A stretch of 64,000 nt of DNA, from contig NZ_JAADJU010000008.1 of the NCBI RefSeq assembly GCF_012933545.1, positions 62,001-126,000 on the forward strand, written 5' to 3'. Shown piece after piece: positions 8,195 to 17,366 of the stretch. This DNA is from Rouxiella aceris (GTDB lineage Bacteria; Pseudomonadota; Gammaproteobacteria; Enterobacterales; Enterobacteriaceae). The position numbers and the translations under genes are program-made. The notes beneath the pieces are model-generated. The model ran no database searches. It saw only the letters and a list, made by a program, of their open reading frames with translations, and was not told the DNA's origin. Every line of letters starts with the position of its first letter. Within the stretch, counting starts at the first letter, position 1.

Positions 8195-8733
8195 AGACAA
8201 TAAGTTTGATGATCGTTCACCAGGCCGCTGGCCTGCATAAACGCATAGCAAATGGTGGATCCGATAAACTTGAATCCGCGTTTTTTCAATGCCTTGGACA
8301 GCGCATCTGACAGCGGCGTTTTTGCCGGAATGTCACCCGGACCGCCGGGATTATTGATCAGCGGCTGCTGGTCCACAAACTGCCAGATAAAGGTGGCAAA
8401 ATCCTCGCCGCTGGCCTGCATTGCCAGCCAGGCTTTGGCATTGGTGATGATTGCCTCTATCTTGCCGCGGTGGCGAATGATCCCGCTTTCCAGTACCAGA
8501 GCATCGACATCCTGCGCGGTCATGGCGGCAATGCGCTGTGGGTCAAACTGATGGAAGCAACGGCGATAATTTTCGCGTTTTTTCAGCACTGTGATCCAGG
8601 ATAAGCCAGCCTGTTGCCCCTCCAGACAGAGCATTTCAAACAGTTGTCGTCCGTCTTTGATGGGCACGCCCCACTCTTTGTCGTGGTACTCAATATAAAG
8701 TGGGTCATTAGAGACCCAACTGCATCGCATCAT
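8167..8733 (-). CDS. tag: DNA-3-methyladenine glycosylase I
   Basis: A 188-residue base-excision repair enzyme that removes 3-methyladenine from alkylated DNA. The sequence is very close to E. coli Tag (187 residues): RCSWVSNDPLYIEYHD, EGQQAGLSWITVLKKR, GIIRHRGKIEAIITNA and a C-terminus with LVNDH. Zinc ligands are visible as Cys4 and His near 18 and as His and Cys in NDHQTYCLCHP. The first of two ATGs (8733) lies 7 bases after AGGA. Upstream codons to 8853 are arginine-rich and unlike the family, so they are excluded. It is followed by yiaC in an overlapping arrangement. Confidence 0.95.
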   Translation of the reverse strand: MMRCSWVSNDPLYIEYHDKEWGVPIKDGRQLFEMLCLEGQQAGLSWITVLKKRENYRRCFHQFDPQRIAAMTAQDVDALVLESGIIRHRGKIEAIITNAKAWLAMQASGEDFATFIWQFVDQQPLINNPGGPGDIPAKTPLSDALSKALKKRGFKFIGSTICYAFMQASGLVNDHQTYCLCHPQQQPA

Positions 8734-8948
8734 CAAGGTATCCTGCATTACCAACTGGGGAATATGCCTAATCTTGTCCTTTCGCCTACGGCGGTGCAAG
8801 CGCTTCCTGTCAGCCAATAAGATAACTCTGTAAGCGACAGTTGTACGCTCCATTACCTTGACCCTGAGCCAATCTGAACCATATTGAAACCCACACTTAC
8901 AGAATGCTTACATTCTGATTGACCCTCTACCTTCAGGCTCTGTGGAAA

Positions 8949-10970
8949 ATGGAAATGACCGACAAAAACCCTCTACCTGCTAAAAATGTGCGTTTTCGTT
9001 GGCAGGAACTCTCGTTGGCGACCCTGCTCTGTCTGGGTATCAACCTGCCAGCGCAGGCGTATGACCAGCTTTATGTGTTCGGTGACAGTTTAAGTGACAC
9101 CGGCAATAACGGCCGTTGGACCTATGACAGCAATATTCATCCGCTGTATGACGAGATCCTGGCAGGCAATATTGGCACGCATTTGACTCCCTCCTCGCTG
9201 GGCGGCAACAACTATGCGCAAGGGGGCGGCGTAGCGGTGCCAGGGCTGGACTCCGATTACACCACCCAGGATCAGGTGAGTCGTTATCTGGCCGCCACTG
9301 GCGGTAAGGCCGATAGCAACGGGCTGTATATCCATTGGATTGGCGGCAATGATTTAGCCGCGGCAGCCTTGAGTCTCAACCCGGTGAGTGCGGTTAATAT
9401 TGCCACCAATAGCGCCACTCAGGCGGCCGATCAGGTAAATACCTTGCTAAAAGCGGGCGCAGGCCTGGTGGTGGTACCGACGGTGCCTAATATCGGACTT
9501 ACACCGGTGTTGATGGAAGGAGTGATCCAGGTGGGGCTCTTGCCGGTGCAGCAACAGGCACTGGCGGCGGCGTATCAATATCTTAATGCGCAGACTACCC
9601 CCAATACAGATGCCCGTACCGAGGCGATCCATAATGCGCTGGCTGCCTCCACCACTGCCGGTATCGATTCCGAGCTGTTGCAGTCGCTGCTGTCAAAAGG
9701 GCTGATCGCCGCCTATGACACCTTAAAAACCCTGGCTACCGGCCTGACGGATACCTATAACACCACCGAAGATATTGCGCTGGCGCAGAACGGCGGCAAT
9801 ATTGCCCGCGTAGATATTAATGCCCTGTTTAACGAAGTCGTAGCCGATCCGCTGCGCTACGGTTTTAGTAATACCGCCGGTACCGCCTGCCCGGTGGGCA
9901 CCTCGGCCTCGGAATGTAACTCCAGTTTGCCGGGGTTTGACCGCAGCCAGTCGTTTCTGTTTGCCGATCATTTCCATCCATCGCCGCAGGCGCATGCGCT
10001 GATTGCCGATTATATGCAGTCGGTGATTAATGGTCCGCTGGAGGTTACCGCACTGAATCAGGGCTCGCTGGCGTTGGCGCGCAACAGTCAGGGGCTGCTT
10101 GACAGCCGTTATCAACAGTTGCGCACTCAGGATAACGCGTCGGGCACCTTTGGCATGTTTGGCGGCTATGCCGGGCAACATAATGACAGCAAGCTTAACC
10201 CGTCGCTGGGCAACGGGGATGCCATCGACAATACATTAAATATCGGTATGGATTATCAACTGACCGAGCGCTGGATGCTGGGGGTACTGCTCTCCGGCAG
10301 CGATGACCGACAACATCCCACCGACCATTTCAGCTACCGTACTCACGGCTGGATGGCCAGCGCCTTTACCGGCATTAAAATCGCCGAGAATGGCTGGATC
10401 AACGGCGATGTGCACTATGGTTCGCTGCGTTATCAGGATATCTACCGCAGCATGGCGCTCGGGCCCACCACCCGCACTGAACGCGGCGATACCGATGGTC
10501 GCCAGATCGGTGGGCGAGTCACCGCAGGCTGGGATTTCCCGATCCTGCCACAGCTGAAAACCGGCCCGGTGGCACAATATCGCTGGGATTACAGCCGCGT
10601 TGATGGTTATGCCGAGCAGGGCGATAACAGTACCTCAATGCGTTTTGGCGATCAGACTTCACATTCGCAGATTGGTGCACTGGGCTGGCGGGTAAATGCC
10701 CAACTGGGTATCGTCAATCCCTATGCGCAAGTCACCTACGATCGTCAGTTTGCTGATGACAGTTATACGGCGACGGGGGCCATTAAATCGACGCGCACCC
10801 ATTTCAGTCGCACTACCGGCGAGCAGGATAAGGATTGGGTGGAGATGACGCTGGGGGCAAATATACAAATTACCAACAGCATCGCCGCCTTTGCTGCCGT
10901 TTCACAGACCACCGGGTTGGATTCCGGCGAACAAACCTCCTACAACGCCGGGATCAGCGCAAGATTTTAA
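8949..10970 (+). CDS. GDSL esterase/lipase autotransporter (EstA/ApeE type)
   Basis: A 673-residue type V secreted esterase. A signal peptide (ending AQA, about residue 37) is followed by a GDSL passenger with block I FGDSLSDTGNN (nucleophile Ser47), GGNNYAQGG, block III GGND (132-135) and block V DHFHPSP (Asp340, His343). The last roughly 280 residues form a 12-strand autotransporter barrel ending in the outer-membrane signal Phe (GISARF). The enzyme would stay displayed on the cell surface hydrolysing lipid or glycerol esters. The start is uncertain: ATG 8949 or 8955 is preferred over TTG 8919, and all have weak ribosome sites. It is monocistronic and convergent with the next gene. Confidence 0.9.
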   Translation: MEMTDKNPLPAKNVRFRWQELSLATLLCLGINLPAQAYDQLYVFGDSLSDTGNNGRWTYDSNIHPLYDEILAGNIGTHLTPSSLGGNNYAQGGGVAVPGLDSDYTTQDQVSRYLAATGGKADSNGLYIHWIGGNDLAAAALSLNPVSAVNIATNSATQAADQVNTLLKAGAGLVVVPTVPNIGLTPVLMEGVIQVGLLPVQQQALAAAYQYLNAQTTPNTDARTEAIHNALAASTTAGIDSELLQSLLSKGLIAAYDTLKTLATGLTDTYNTTEDIALAQNGGNIARVDINALFNEVVADPLRYGFSNTAGTACPVGTSASECNSSLPGFDRSQSFLFADHFHPSPQAHALIADYMQSVINGPLEVTALNQGSLALARNSQGLLDSRYQQLRTQDNASGTFGMFGGYAGQHNDSKLNPSLGNGDAIDNTLNIGMDYQLTERWMLGVLLSGSDDRQHPTDHFSYRTHGWMASAFTGIKIAENGWINGDVHYGSLRYQDIYRSMALGPTTRTERGDTDGRQIGGRVTAGWDFPILPQLKTGPVAQYRWDYSRVDGYAEQGDNSTSMRFGDQTSHSQIGALGWRVNAQLGIVNPYAQVTYDRQFADDSYTATGAIKSTRTHFSRTTGEQDKDWVEMTLGANIQITNSIAAFAAVSQTTGLDSGEQTSYNAGISARF

Positions 10971-11058
10971 GCCCCGTGATTGCTGCGGTCTGGCCAGCAA
11001 GGAAGCCAGCCAGGCTGTGGTTGTTTATCGTTCAATACTGCAGGTTTGACCTGTGGCA

Positions 11059-12585
11059 TTAAGGTTTGGGTATGGTGTTATACACTTCAACGCAATGCTG
11101 CATATTATTTGAAAATAAGTGATATTTTTCAGTGTTATAATCAACGTGCCGGTTCCGGGGATCTGTATATCTTGGCTGAAACCCGGATTTGGCTTGCAGG
11201 GCAAGGGTATATTTTTTAAGTTTCTCAACGCACTGGGCATCGAGACCCAGTTTTTTGCCCATTGATGGCTGTAATGCGTCAAATTCAGTTTTGGAGTAGC
11301 AGCGAGTAAGTTCTAAATCATGAGACGTCTCAAGAATATGTTTGATTAAACGATCGCTGTCAGTGGCATCCTTAGATGCTCGAGTATAAGTATTTGCCAG
11401 TATTTGCGTATAGCGGTCAATATCTTCAGCAGTAAACTCGGCGATATTAGTGGCTATATTACGGAATGCCCGCGCCGATAGTTGACTATAGTGTCCGTAA
11501 ACTTCTTTTTTTATTTGTTTTTTTTCATCTTGGCTATGTTGTTTTTGCTCTGGATAAGTTTCATGTAACCGGCCGGAACGCATCATAAAGGCCATGACTG
11601 CTATCGCTTTTCTATCAACATCGCTTAACAGCATTTGTTGTTCTGCAGACAAGTTTTCAATTAGGGCCTGACAGATAAAGGACTGTCTGATGCCGTGGCT
11701 GCCATTATGGTTTGGACGATGGATAATGTGATTTTTATCAACCTCTATTTTATTTTGCTTATGATCTTTCGCCATATGGGGATAATCTCTTTTATAAAAT
11801 ATCTCATTAGCTAAAGAGAAAACCGGCAACAGGTCTTTTTTGATTTCAAAACGCTTGTTTTTGTTAAAAATGACTTCCGGGAATTTATAGTTATAATTTT
11901 GCGTACTAAAACGATATGTTTTGTTTTTCTCAACACTTTTAATTTCTGCAATATACTCGAGCTTTAATTTTTCGATCTGCGCAGGCGAACTCAAATTCTG
12001 CGCATTGGCTGGCGGGGCACGGCGTTTTGCCGCTACCCTATGGTTAATTGCCTCTATGCTATTAAATGTGGGCCAGGTTTTTAGCGCTGCTGATGGCTGT
12101 GTTGCCGTCGCTTCAGCAATTTTATGCTCAGCAGACTGTAGAACGCTACGAAAGTAATCAATGTCGCTGGCCTGGTCAAAGCTGCCATTTTCGTGACCAA
12201 TTTCTTCTCCCGGTGTCAACCAGGAGTGCTGGAAGCGTAAACCCGGTATGTTCTCTGTTCCGGCGTTGACCGTGGTCGCGGCAGACATTTTCCCTTGATC
12301 ATCAAAACAGACAAAGGTAATGGCGGTTAACGGTGGCTGATGTTCATCCATAAACGTTTGTAATACGCTTTCCAAATCCGCTCGATTCAGGTTTTGCAAC
12401 TCCTTGAGTTCAGCGGGCATTGGCTTAAGCAGACCTTGCTCTGACAGTTCATTCTGAGAGGTTTTTTTTCCCAGCAGTTTCTCCATCGCCATATGCTGAT
12501 CGTCATCGCGGTTGATACTGCTGGATGACGGAGAAGAGTAGGGAATGTGAATGGGTGTAGCTTTTACACCTTCCGCGATGGGCAT
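11059..12585 (-). CDS. Protein with a SidE-type phosphodiesterase-like domain, candidate secreted effector
   Basis: About 508 residues, not recognised as a standard enterobacterial gene. The central to C-terminal part holds HRPNHNGSHGIRQ, then MMRSGRLHE about 45 residues later, then ILETSHDLELTRCY. The first His of the NHN motif and the last motif His are 129 residues apart. This order resembles the phosphodiesterase domain of Legionella SidE/SdeA and DupA, where His, Glu and His of similar spacing process ADP-ribosylated ubiquitin; that match is from memory. The N-terminus is Ser/Pro/Ile-rich (IPYSSPSSSSIN) with no signal peptide, as in many type III effectors. GC is below that of the neighbours, with poly-T and poly-A tracts. 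ATG 12585 is chosen; TTG 12714 and ATG 12492 are alternatives. No chaperone gene is adjacent. Confidence 0.6.
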   Translation of the reverse strand: MPIAEGVKATPIHIPYSSPSSSSINRDDDQHMAMEKLLGKKTSQNELSEQGLLKPMPAELKELQNLNRADLESVLQTFMDEHQPPLTAITFVCFDDQGKMSAATTVNAGTENIPGLRFQHSWLTPGEEIGHENGSFDQASDIDYFRSVLQSAEHKIAEATATQPSAALKTWPTFNSIEAINHRVAAKRRAPPANAQNLSSPAQIEKLKLEYIAEIKSVEKNKTYRFSTQNYNYKFPEVIFNKNKRFEIKKDLLPVFSLANEIFYKRDYPHMAKDHKQNKIEVDKNHIIHRPNHNGSHGIRQSFICQALIENLSAEQQMLLSDVDRKAIAVMAFMMRSGRLHETYPEQKQHSQDEKKQIKKEVYGHYSQLSARAFRNIATNIAEFTAEDIDRYTQILANTYTRASKDATDSDRLIKHILETSHDLELTRCYSKTEFDALQPSMGKKLGLDAQCVEKLKKYTLALQAKSGFQPRYTDPRNRHVDYNTEKYHLFSNNMQHCVEVYNTIPKP

Positions 12586-12869
12586 AAATTTACCGTTACA
12601 TAAGCAAGTTAACTGGGATGTTGGAGCCCAAGAATAACGTTTCCCCCGGCGTCGTGCTTTCGGGTTTATGACTTTAATTATGATTTTTGCCCTACGGAGA
12701 AAAGGCGTTATCAACCGCGGCGGTCAACATCGAAGGCGTGACAAAGAGGTTGTTTGGCGGTTCCGTTAGATGAAGCCTGATATATGCCAACAGATAGCTG
12801 ATTATCTTCCGTGCAGCGGGTATACTGTCCGACTCTTTATAAACTCACTGTCTCGCGTGCAAAACCAAC

Positions 12870-13784
12870 ATGCAAAAGTTTGATACCAAGACCTTTCAGG
12901 GCCTGATCCTGACACTTCAGGATTACTGGGCACAACAGGGCTGTACTATCGTGCAGCCATTGGATATGGAAGTCGGTGCGGGCACCTCCCACCCGATGAC
13001 CAGCTTGCGCGCGCTTGGCCCGGAGCCATTTGCTGCCGCTTACGTCCAGCCTTCTCGTCGTCCTACCGATGGCCGTTATGGTGAAAACCCTAATCGCCTG
13101 CAGCATTACTACCAGTTCCAGGTGATGATCAAACCTTCACCCGAGAACATTCAGGAGCTATATCTTGGCTCGCTGAAAGAGCTGGGTCTGGACCCGACTA
13201 TTCACGATATCCGTTTTGTGGAAGACAACTGGGAAAACCCGACGCTGGGTGCCTGGGGTCTTGGCTGGGAAGTCTGGCTCAACGGGATGGAAGTGACGCA
13301 GTTTACCTACTTCCAGCAGGTGGGCGGTCTTGAGTGTAAACCTGTTACCGGCGAAATCACCTACGGCCTGGAACGTCTGGCCATGTATATCCAGGGCGTA
13401 GACAGCGTTTACGATCTGGTGTGGAGCAACGGTCCGCTGGGTAAAACCACCTATGGCGATGTGTTCCATCAAAATGAAGTGGAGCAATCCACCTATAACT
13501 TTGAATACGCCGACGTAGATTTCCTGTTCTCCTGCTTTGAACAGCACGAGAAAGAAGCGCAAACCCTGCTGGCGTTGGAAAAACCGCTGGCATTGCCGGC
13601 TTATGAACGCATTCTGAAAGCGGCGCACTGCTTTAACCTGCTTGACGCGCGTAAAGCGATCTCCGTGACCGAACGTCAGCGCTATATTCTGCGCATCCGC
13701 ACCCTGACCAAAGCGGTGGCCGAAGCCTATTATGCTTCCCGCGAAGCGCTGGGCTTCCCGATGTGCAAAAAGAACGAGAAGTGA
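12870..13784 (+). CDS. glyQ: Glycine--tRNA ligase alpha subunit
   Basis: A 304-residue alpha chain of the bacterial alpha2-beta2 glycyl-tRNA synthetase, which charges tRNA-Gly using ATP. It is nearly identical to E. coli GlyQ, with [20 protein letters not shown] at the start and class II motifs in [37 protein letters not shown] and [11 protein letters not shown]. The ATG at 12870 matches the family start exactly. A likely -10 element TATACT lies about 40 bases upstream. glyS follows 9 bases after the stop, so both subunits come from one mRNA. Confidence 0.98.
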   Translation: MQKFDTKTFQGLILTLQDYWAQQGCTIVQPLDMEVGAGTSHPMTSLRALGPEPFAAAYVQPSRRPTDGRYGENPNRLQHYYQFQVMIKPSPENIQELYLGSLKELGLDPTIHDIRFVEDNWENPTLGAWGLGWEVWLNGMEVTQFTYFQQVGGLECKPVTGEITYGLERLAMYIQGVDSVYDLVWSNGPLGKTTYGDVFHQNEVEQSTYNFEYADVDFLFSCFEQHEKEAQTLLALEKPLALPAYERILKAAHCFNLLDARKAISVTERQRYILRIRTLTKAVAEAYYASREALGFPMCKKNEK

Positions 13785-13793
13785 GAAACAGTG

Positions 13794-15863
13794 ATGACTG
13801 AAAAAACATTTCTGGTGGAACTCGGCACGGAAGAGCTGCCACCAAAGGCACTGCGTAGCCTTGCCGAAGCTTTTGCTGCCAACCTGACCGCTGAACTTGA
13901 TGCCGCCAATCTGGCACACGGCGAAGTTAAATGGTTTGCTGCACCGCGCCGTCTGGCGCTGAAAGTGACCGCACTGAGCGCAGCGCAGTCCGATCGTGAA
14001 GTCGAAAAGCGTGGACCGGCGATTGCTCAGGCGTTTGACGCTGCGGGCAAGGCTACCAAAGCGGCCGAAGGCTGGGCGCGCGGCTGCGGTATTACCGTTG
14101 ATCAGGCCGAGCGTCTGACCAGCGATAAAGGCGAGTGGCTGGTGTATCGGGCGCACGTTAAAGGTGAAAGCGCGCAGGCGCTGCTGCCAGCGATGATCGC
14201 CACCTCACTGCAAAAATTGCCGATCCCGAAACTGATGCGCTGGGGCGACTCCGACGTGCAGTTTGTCCGTCCGGTGCATACCCTGACCATGCTATTGGGT
14301 GATGAACTGATCCCCGGCACAATTTTAGGTATTGATTCTGCGCGCACGGTGCGTGGCCATCGCTTTATGGGTGAGCCAGAGCTGACGTTCGATAATGCCG
14401 ATCAATACCCGCAGCTGCTGCTTGAGCGCGGTAAAGTCATCGCCGACTATGAACAGCGTAAAGCCATCATCAGGCAAGGGGCCGAAAAAGCCGCCGCAGA
14501 AATTGGCGGTATTGCCGATTTAAGCGAAAGCCTGCTGGAAGAAGTCACCTCGCTGGTGGAATGGCCGGTGGTGCTGACTGCCAAATTTGAAGAGAAATTC
14601 CTGGCGGTACCGGCGGAAGCGCTGGTGTACACCATGAAAGGCGACCAGAAATATTTCCCGGTGTATGACGCCGCTGGCAAGCTGCTGCCGAACTTTATTT
14701 TTGTTGCCAATATCGACTCAAAAGATCCGCAGCAGATTATTTCCGGTAATGAGAAAGTGGTGCGCCCGCGTCTGGCCGATGCCGAATTCTTCTTTAATAC
14801 CGACCGTAAAAAGCGTCTGGAAGACAATCTGCCGCGTTTGCAGACCGTGTTGTTCCAGAAACAGCTCGGTACGTTGCGTGACAAAACTGACCGTATTCAG
14901 GAGTTGTCTGGCTGGATTGCCGATAAAATCGGTGCCAGCGTCGATAACGCCAAACGTGCGGGCCTGCTGTCCAAATGCGACCTGATGACCAATATGGTGT
15001 TTGAATTTACCGACACCCAGGGCGTGATGGGCATGCACTATGCGCGTCATGATGGCGAAGCCGAAGAAGTAGCGGTGGCGCTTAACGAACAGTATCAACC
15101 GCGCTTTGCCGGCGATCAGTTGCCGCAGTCGCTGGTTGCCTGTGCACTGGCCATTGCCGATAAAATGGACACCCTGGCCGGTATTTTCGGCATTGCTCAA
15201 CATCCTAAAGGCGATAAAGACCCCTTTGCGCTGCGTCGTGCAGCATTGGGCGTACTGCGTATTATCGTTGAGAAGAACCTGTCACTGGATCTGCAAACCC
15301 TGACCGAAGAAGCGGTGCGTTTGTACGGCGATAAGCTGACCAATGCCAAGGTTGTCGATGACGTGGTGGACTTTATGCTTGGCCGTTTCCGCGCCTGGTA
15401 TCAGGAAGAAGGCCATGCGGTGGATACCATTCAGGCGGTCCTGGCGCGTCGTCCGACCAAACCGGCAGACTTTGACGCCCGAGTGAAGGCGGTGACCTAT
15501 TTCCGCACCCTGGACGAAGCGGCCACGCTGGCGGCAGCCAACAAGCGCGTCTCCAATATTCTGGCGAAATCGAGCGATGTACTGTACGACCAGGTTCACG
15601 CTTCGGTATTGAAAGAACCTGCGGAGCTGAAACTGGCGACCCATCTGGTGGTGCTGCGTGACAAGCTGGAACCGCTGTTCGTCGCGGGTCAGTATCAGCA
15701 GGCGCTGGTGGAGCTGGCTTCCCTGCGTGAACCCGTCGATGCCTTCTTTGATGGCGTCATGGTGATGGCCGACGACGAAGCGGTACGTATCAACCGCCTG
15801 ACGTTGTTAAGCAAACTGCGCGAGCTGTTCCTGCAGGTTGCGGATATTTCTGTGCTGCAATAA
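13794..15863 (+). CDS. glyS: Glycine--tRNA ligase beta subunit
   Basis: A 689-residue beta chain of glycyl-tRNA synthetase, needed for tRNA recognition. It matches E. coli GlyS along its length: [20 protein letters not shown] at the start, [10 protein letters not shown], the HD-like motif [14 protein letters not shown], and a C-terminal anticodon-binding-like domain ending [17 protein letters not shown] 13794 is preferred over the adjacent GTG 13791. It is expressed with glyQ and closed by a strong hairpin terminator 16 bases after the stop. Confidence 0.98.
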   Translation: MTEKTFLVELGTEELPPKALRSLAEAFAANLTAELDAANLAHGEVKWFAAPRRLALKVTALSAAQSDREVEKRGPAIAQAFDAAGKATKAAEGWARGCGITVDQAERLTSDKGEWLVYRAHVKGESAQALLPAMIATSLQKLPIPKLMRWGDSDVQFVRPVHTLTMLLGDELIPGTILGIDSARTVRGHRFMGEPELTFDNADQYPQLLLERGKVIADYEQRKAIIRQGAEKAAAEIGGIADLSESLLEEVTSLVEWPVVLTAKFEEKFLAVPAEALVYTMKGDQKYFPVYDAAGKLLPNFIFVANIDSKDPQQIISGNEKVVRPRLADAEFFFNTDRKKRLEDNLPRLQTVLFQKQLGTLRDKTDRIQELSGWIADKIGASVDNAKRAGLLSKCDLMTNMVFEFTDTQGVMGMHYARHDGEAEEVAVALNEQYQPRFAGDQLPQSLVACALAIADKMDTLAGIFGIAQHPKGDKDPFALRRAALGVLRIIVEKNLSLDLQTLTEEAVRLYGDKLTNAKVVDDVVDFMLGRFRAWYQEEGHAVDTIQAVLARRPTKPADFDARVKAVTYFRTLDEAATLAAANKRVSNILAKSSDVLYDQVHASVLKEPAELKLATHLVVLRDKLEPLFVAGQYQQALVELASLREPVDAFFDGVMVMADDEAVRINRLTLLSKLRELFLQVADISVLQ

Positions 15864-15878
15864 ACCTGTAAGCTGTTG

Positions 15879-15918
15879 AAAATACCGGTTCCGGGGTTAC
15901 CCGAACCGGTATTTTTTT
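15879..15918 (+). terminator. Rho-independent terminator of glyQS
   Basis: Arms AAAATACCGGTTC (15879-15891) and GAACCGGTATTTT (15903-15915) form a perfect 13-bp stem, extended inward by CGGG/CCCG. A run of seven T ends the structure. Confidence 0.92.
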
Positions 15919-16144
15919 GCCTGCGAAGGGTGAAAATAGGGCAAGTGCTGGCAAACCGGGCGTACAGATTTCTCGCCATTCCCCCTTTAGACCTATTGCT
16001 GATATTCATATCTATTATAATGAATTGGGTGTTCATTAAGAATTTGGCATCCTGTTCGCCTAAATGGCAATGAACACGGCAATACCGTGACCTGGCCAGA
16101 TGCGGGTGGTTTGCTACCCCGGTTAACATAAACAGGACTGTCTT

Positions 16145-17335
16145 ATGAAAAAGCTTGGCAATCATGCCTCACTGGGTATGCGCACTCTTGCCGTTCACGG
16201 TGGACAGCGTCCCGACGAGCTGAGCGGCGCAATATCGACGCCGATAACCGCAACCTCTTCTTTCTCCTATGGAGATTTTGACAGCGGTGCCCGACGCTTT
16301 AGCGGTGAAGAACCCGGCTATATGTACAGTCGCTTTGCCAATCCTACGGTGACGGCGTTTGAACAGCGCATGGCGGTGCTTGAGGATGCCGAAGCCGCAG
16401 TGGCCTGTGCCAGCGGTATGGCGGCGATCAGCGCCACGCTGTTTGCGCTGCTAAAAAGTGGTGATGAAATTATTCACGTCGGTGTGCTGTATGGTGGTAC
16501 CGAGGGCGTGATCCGTAATTTACTGCCGCGCTATGGTATTACGCCGGTATTTGCCGCCGATGTGCAGGCATTAAAAAGCGCCTTTACCCCGCGCACCAAA
16601 ATGGTATTTGTAGAAACCCCGGCCAATCCGGTGATGGCGATTGTTGATCTTGCCGAGATTGCGCGCTTAAGCCGCGAGGCTGGCGCGATAAGCGTGGTGG
16701 ATAATACCTTTGCTACACCGTATCTCACCCGTCCGCTGGAAAAGGGTATTGATATTGTGCTGCATTCGGCAACCAAATATATCAGCGGGCACGGTGATGC
16801 TACCGGGGGTGTCGTGGTCGGCAACCGCCAGTGGATCGACCCTATTCGTACCCTGTGTCTGAAACAGTTTGGCGGCTGTCTTAGCCCATTTGAAGCAGCG
16901 CTGCTGACGCGGGGATTAAAAACCCTGCCGCTGCGGGTGGAGGCCAGCTCCAATAGCGCCCAAAAAATTGCCGAGTATCTCAGCGGGCATCCGGCCGTTA
17001 GCACGGTGTTTTACCCCGGTTTGAAAACCCATCCTGGTTATGATGTAGCTCGCCAGCAAATGAAACTGTTTGGCGGGATTATGGCCGTGGATCTCAAAGG
17101 CGGTATTCCGGCTGCGCGTCATTTTCTCGACAAACTGACGCTGGTTACCCAGGCGGTATCGCTGGGTGATACCGATTCGCTGGCCTGCCATCCGGCGACC
17201 ACCACCCATAGCGCAGTTTCCGCGAAGATTCGCCTGGAAAGCGGTATTACCGATGGTCTGGTCAGGATCAGTATTGGTATTGAAGATACCGAAGACCTGA
17301 TTGCCGATTTTCAGCAGGCGCTGGAAGGGGTGTAA
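16145..17335 (+). CDS. PLP-dependent trans-sulfuration family enzyme (cystathionine/methionine gamma-lyase-like)
   Basis: A 396-residue fold-type I PLP enzyme of the Cys/Met metabolism family. Visible motifs are SRFANPTVTAFE, ASGMAAISATLF, VVDNTFATPYLTRP with the PLP-ring aspartate, and LHSATKYISGHGD with the Schiff-base lysine K211. Length and PLP-site motifs suit methionine or cystathionine gamma-lyases. The catalytic Cys of true methionine gamma-lyases (LYGCT) is Gly here (LYGGT, G118), which argues against classical methionine gamma-lyase and for a cystathionine or homocysteine-type lyase or synthase. AGGA precedes ATG 16145. It converges on the guanidine operon and shows no operon partner. 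Confidence 0.8.
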   Translation: MKKLGNHASLGMRTLAVHGGQRPDELSGAISTPITATSSFSYGDFDSGARRFSGEEPGYMYSRFANPTVTAFEQRMAVLEDAEAAVACASGMAAISATLFALLKSGDEIIHVGVLYGGTEGVIRNLLPRYGITPVFAADVQALKSAFTPRTKMVFVETPANPVMAIVDLAEIARLSREAGAISVVDNTFATPYLTRPLEKGIDIVLHSATKYISGHGDATGGVVVGNRQWIDPIRTLCLKQFGGCLSPFEAALLTRGLKTLPLRVEASSNSAQKIAEYLSGHPAVSTVFYPGLKTHPGYDVARQQMKLFGGIMAVDLKGGIPAARHFLDKLTLVTQAVSLGDTDSLACHPATTTHSAVSAKIRLESGITDGLVRISIGIEDTEDLIADFQQALEGV

Positions 17336-17366
17336 GCCACCCAGACCTCGTCCAGGTGGCCGTATT
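17336..17366. terminator. Short hairpin between convergent genes
   Basis: GCCACC (17336-17341) pairs with GGTGGC (17355-17360), with CAG/CCA stacked partly inside. It lies between the stops of the PLP enzyme and the carboxylase. The following TATTTTAC is a weak T-tract; on the other strand there is none. It may stop rightward transcription inefficiently. Confidence 0.45.

Noticed and set aside
12586..12714. TTG-started N-terminal extension of the SidE-like protein
   Set aside because: Rare start codon without a clear ribosome site, and a basic low-similarity sequence; the ATG at 12585 is preferred, though not proven.
13158..14156. 332-codon minus-strand frame across the glyQ-glyS junction
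   Set aside because: Antisense shadow of two highly conserved genes, with no ribosome site.
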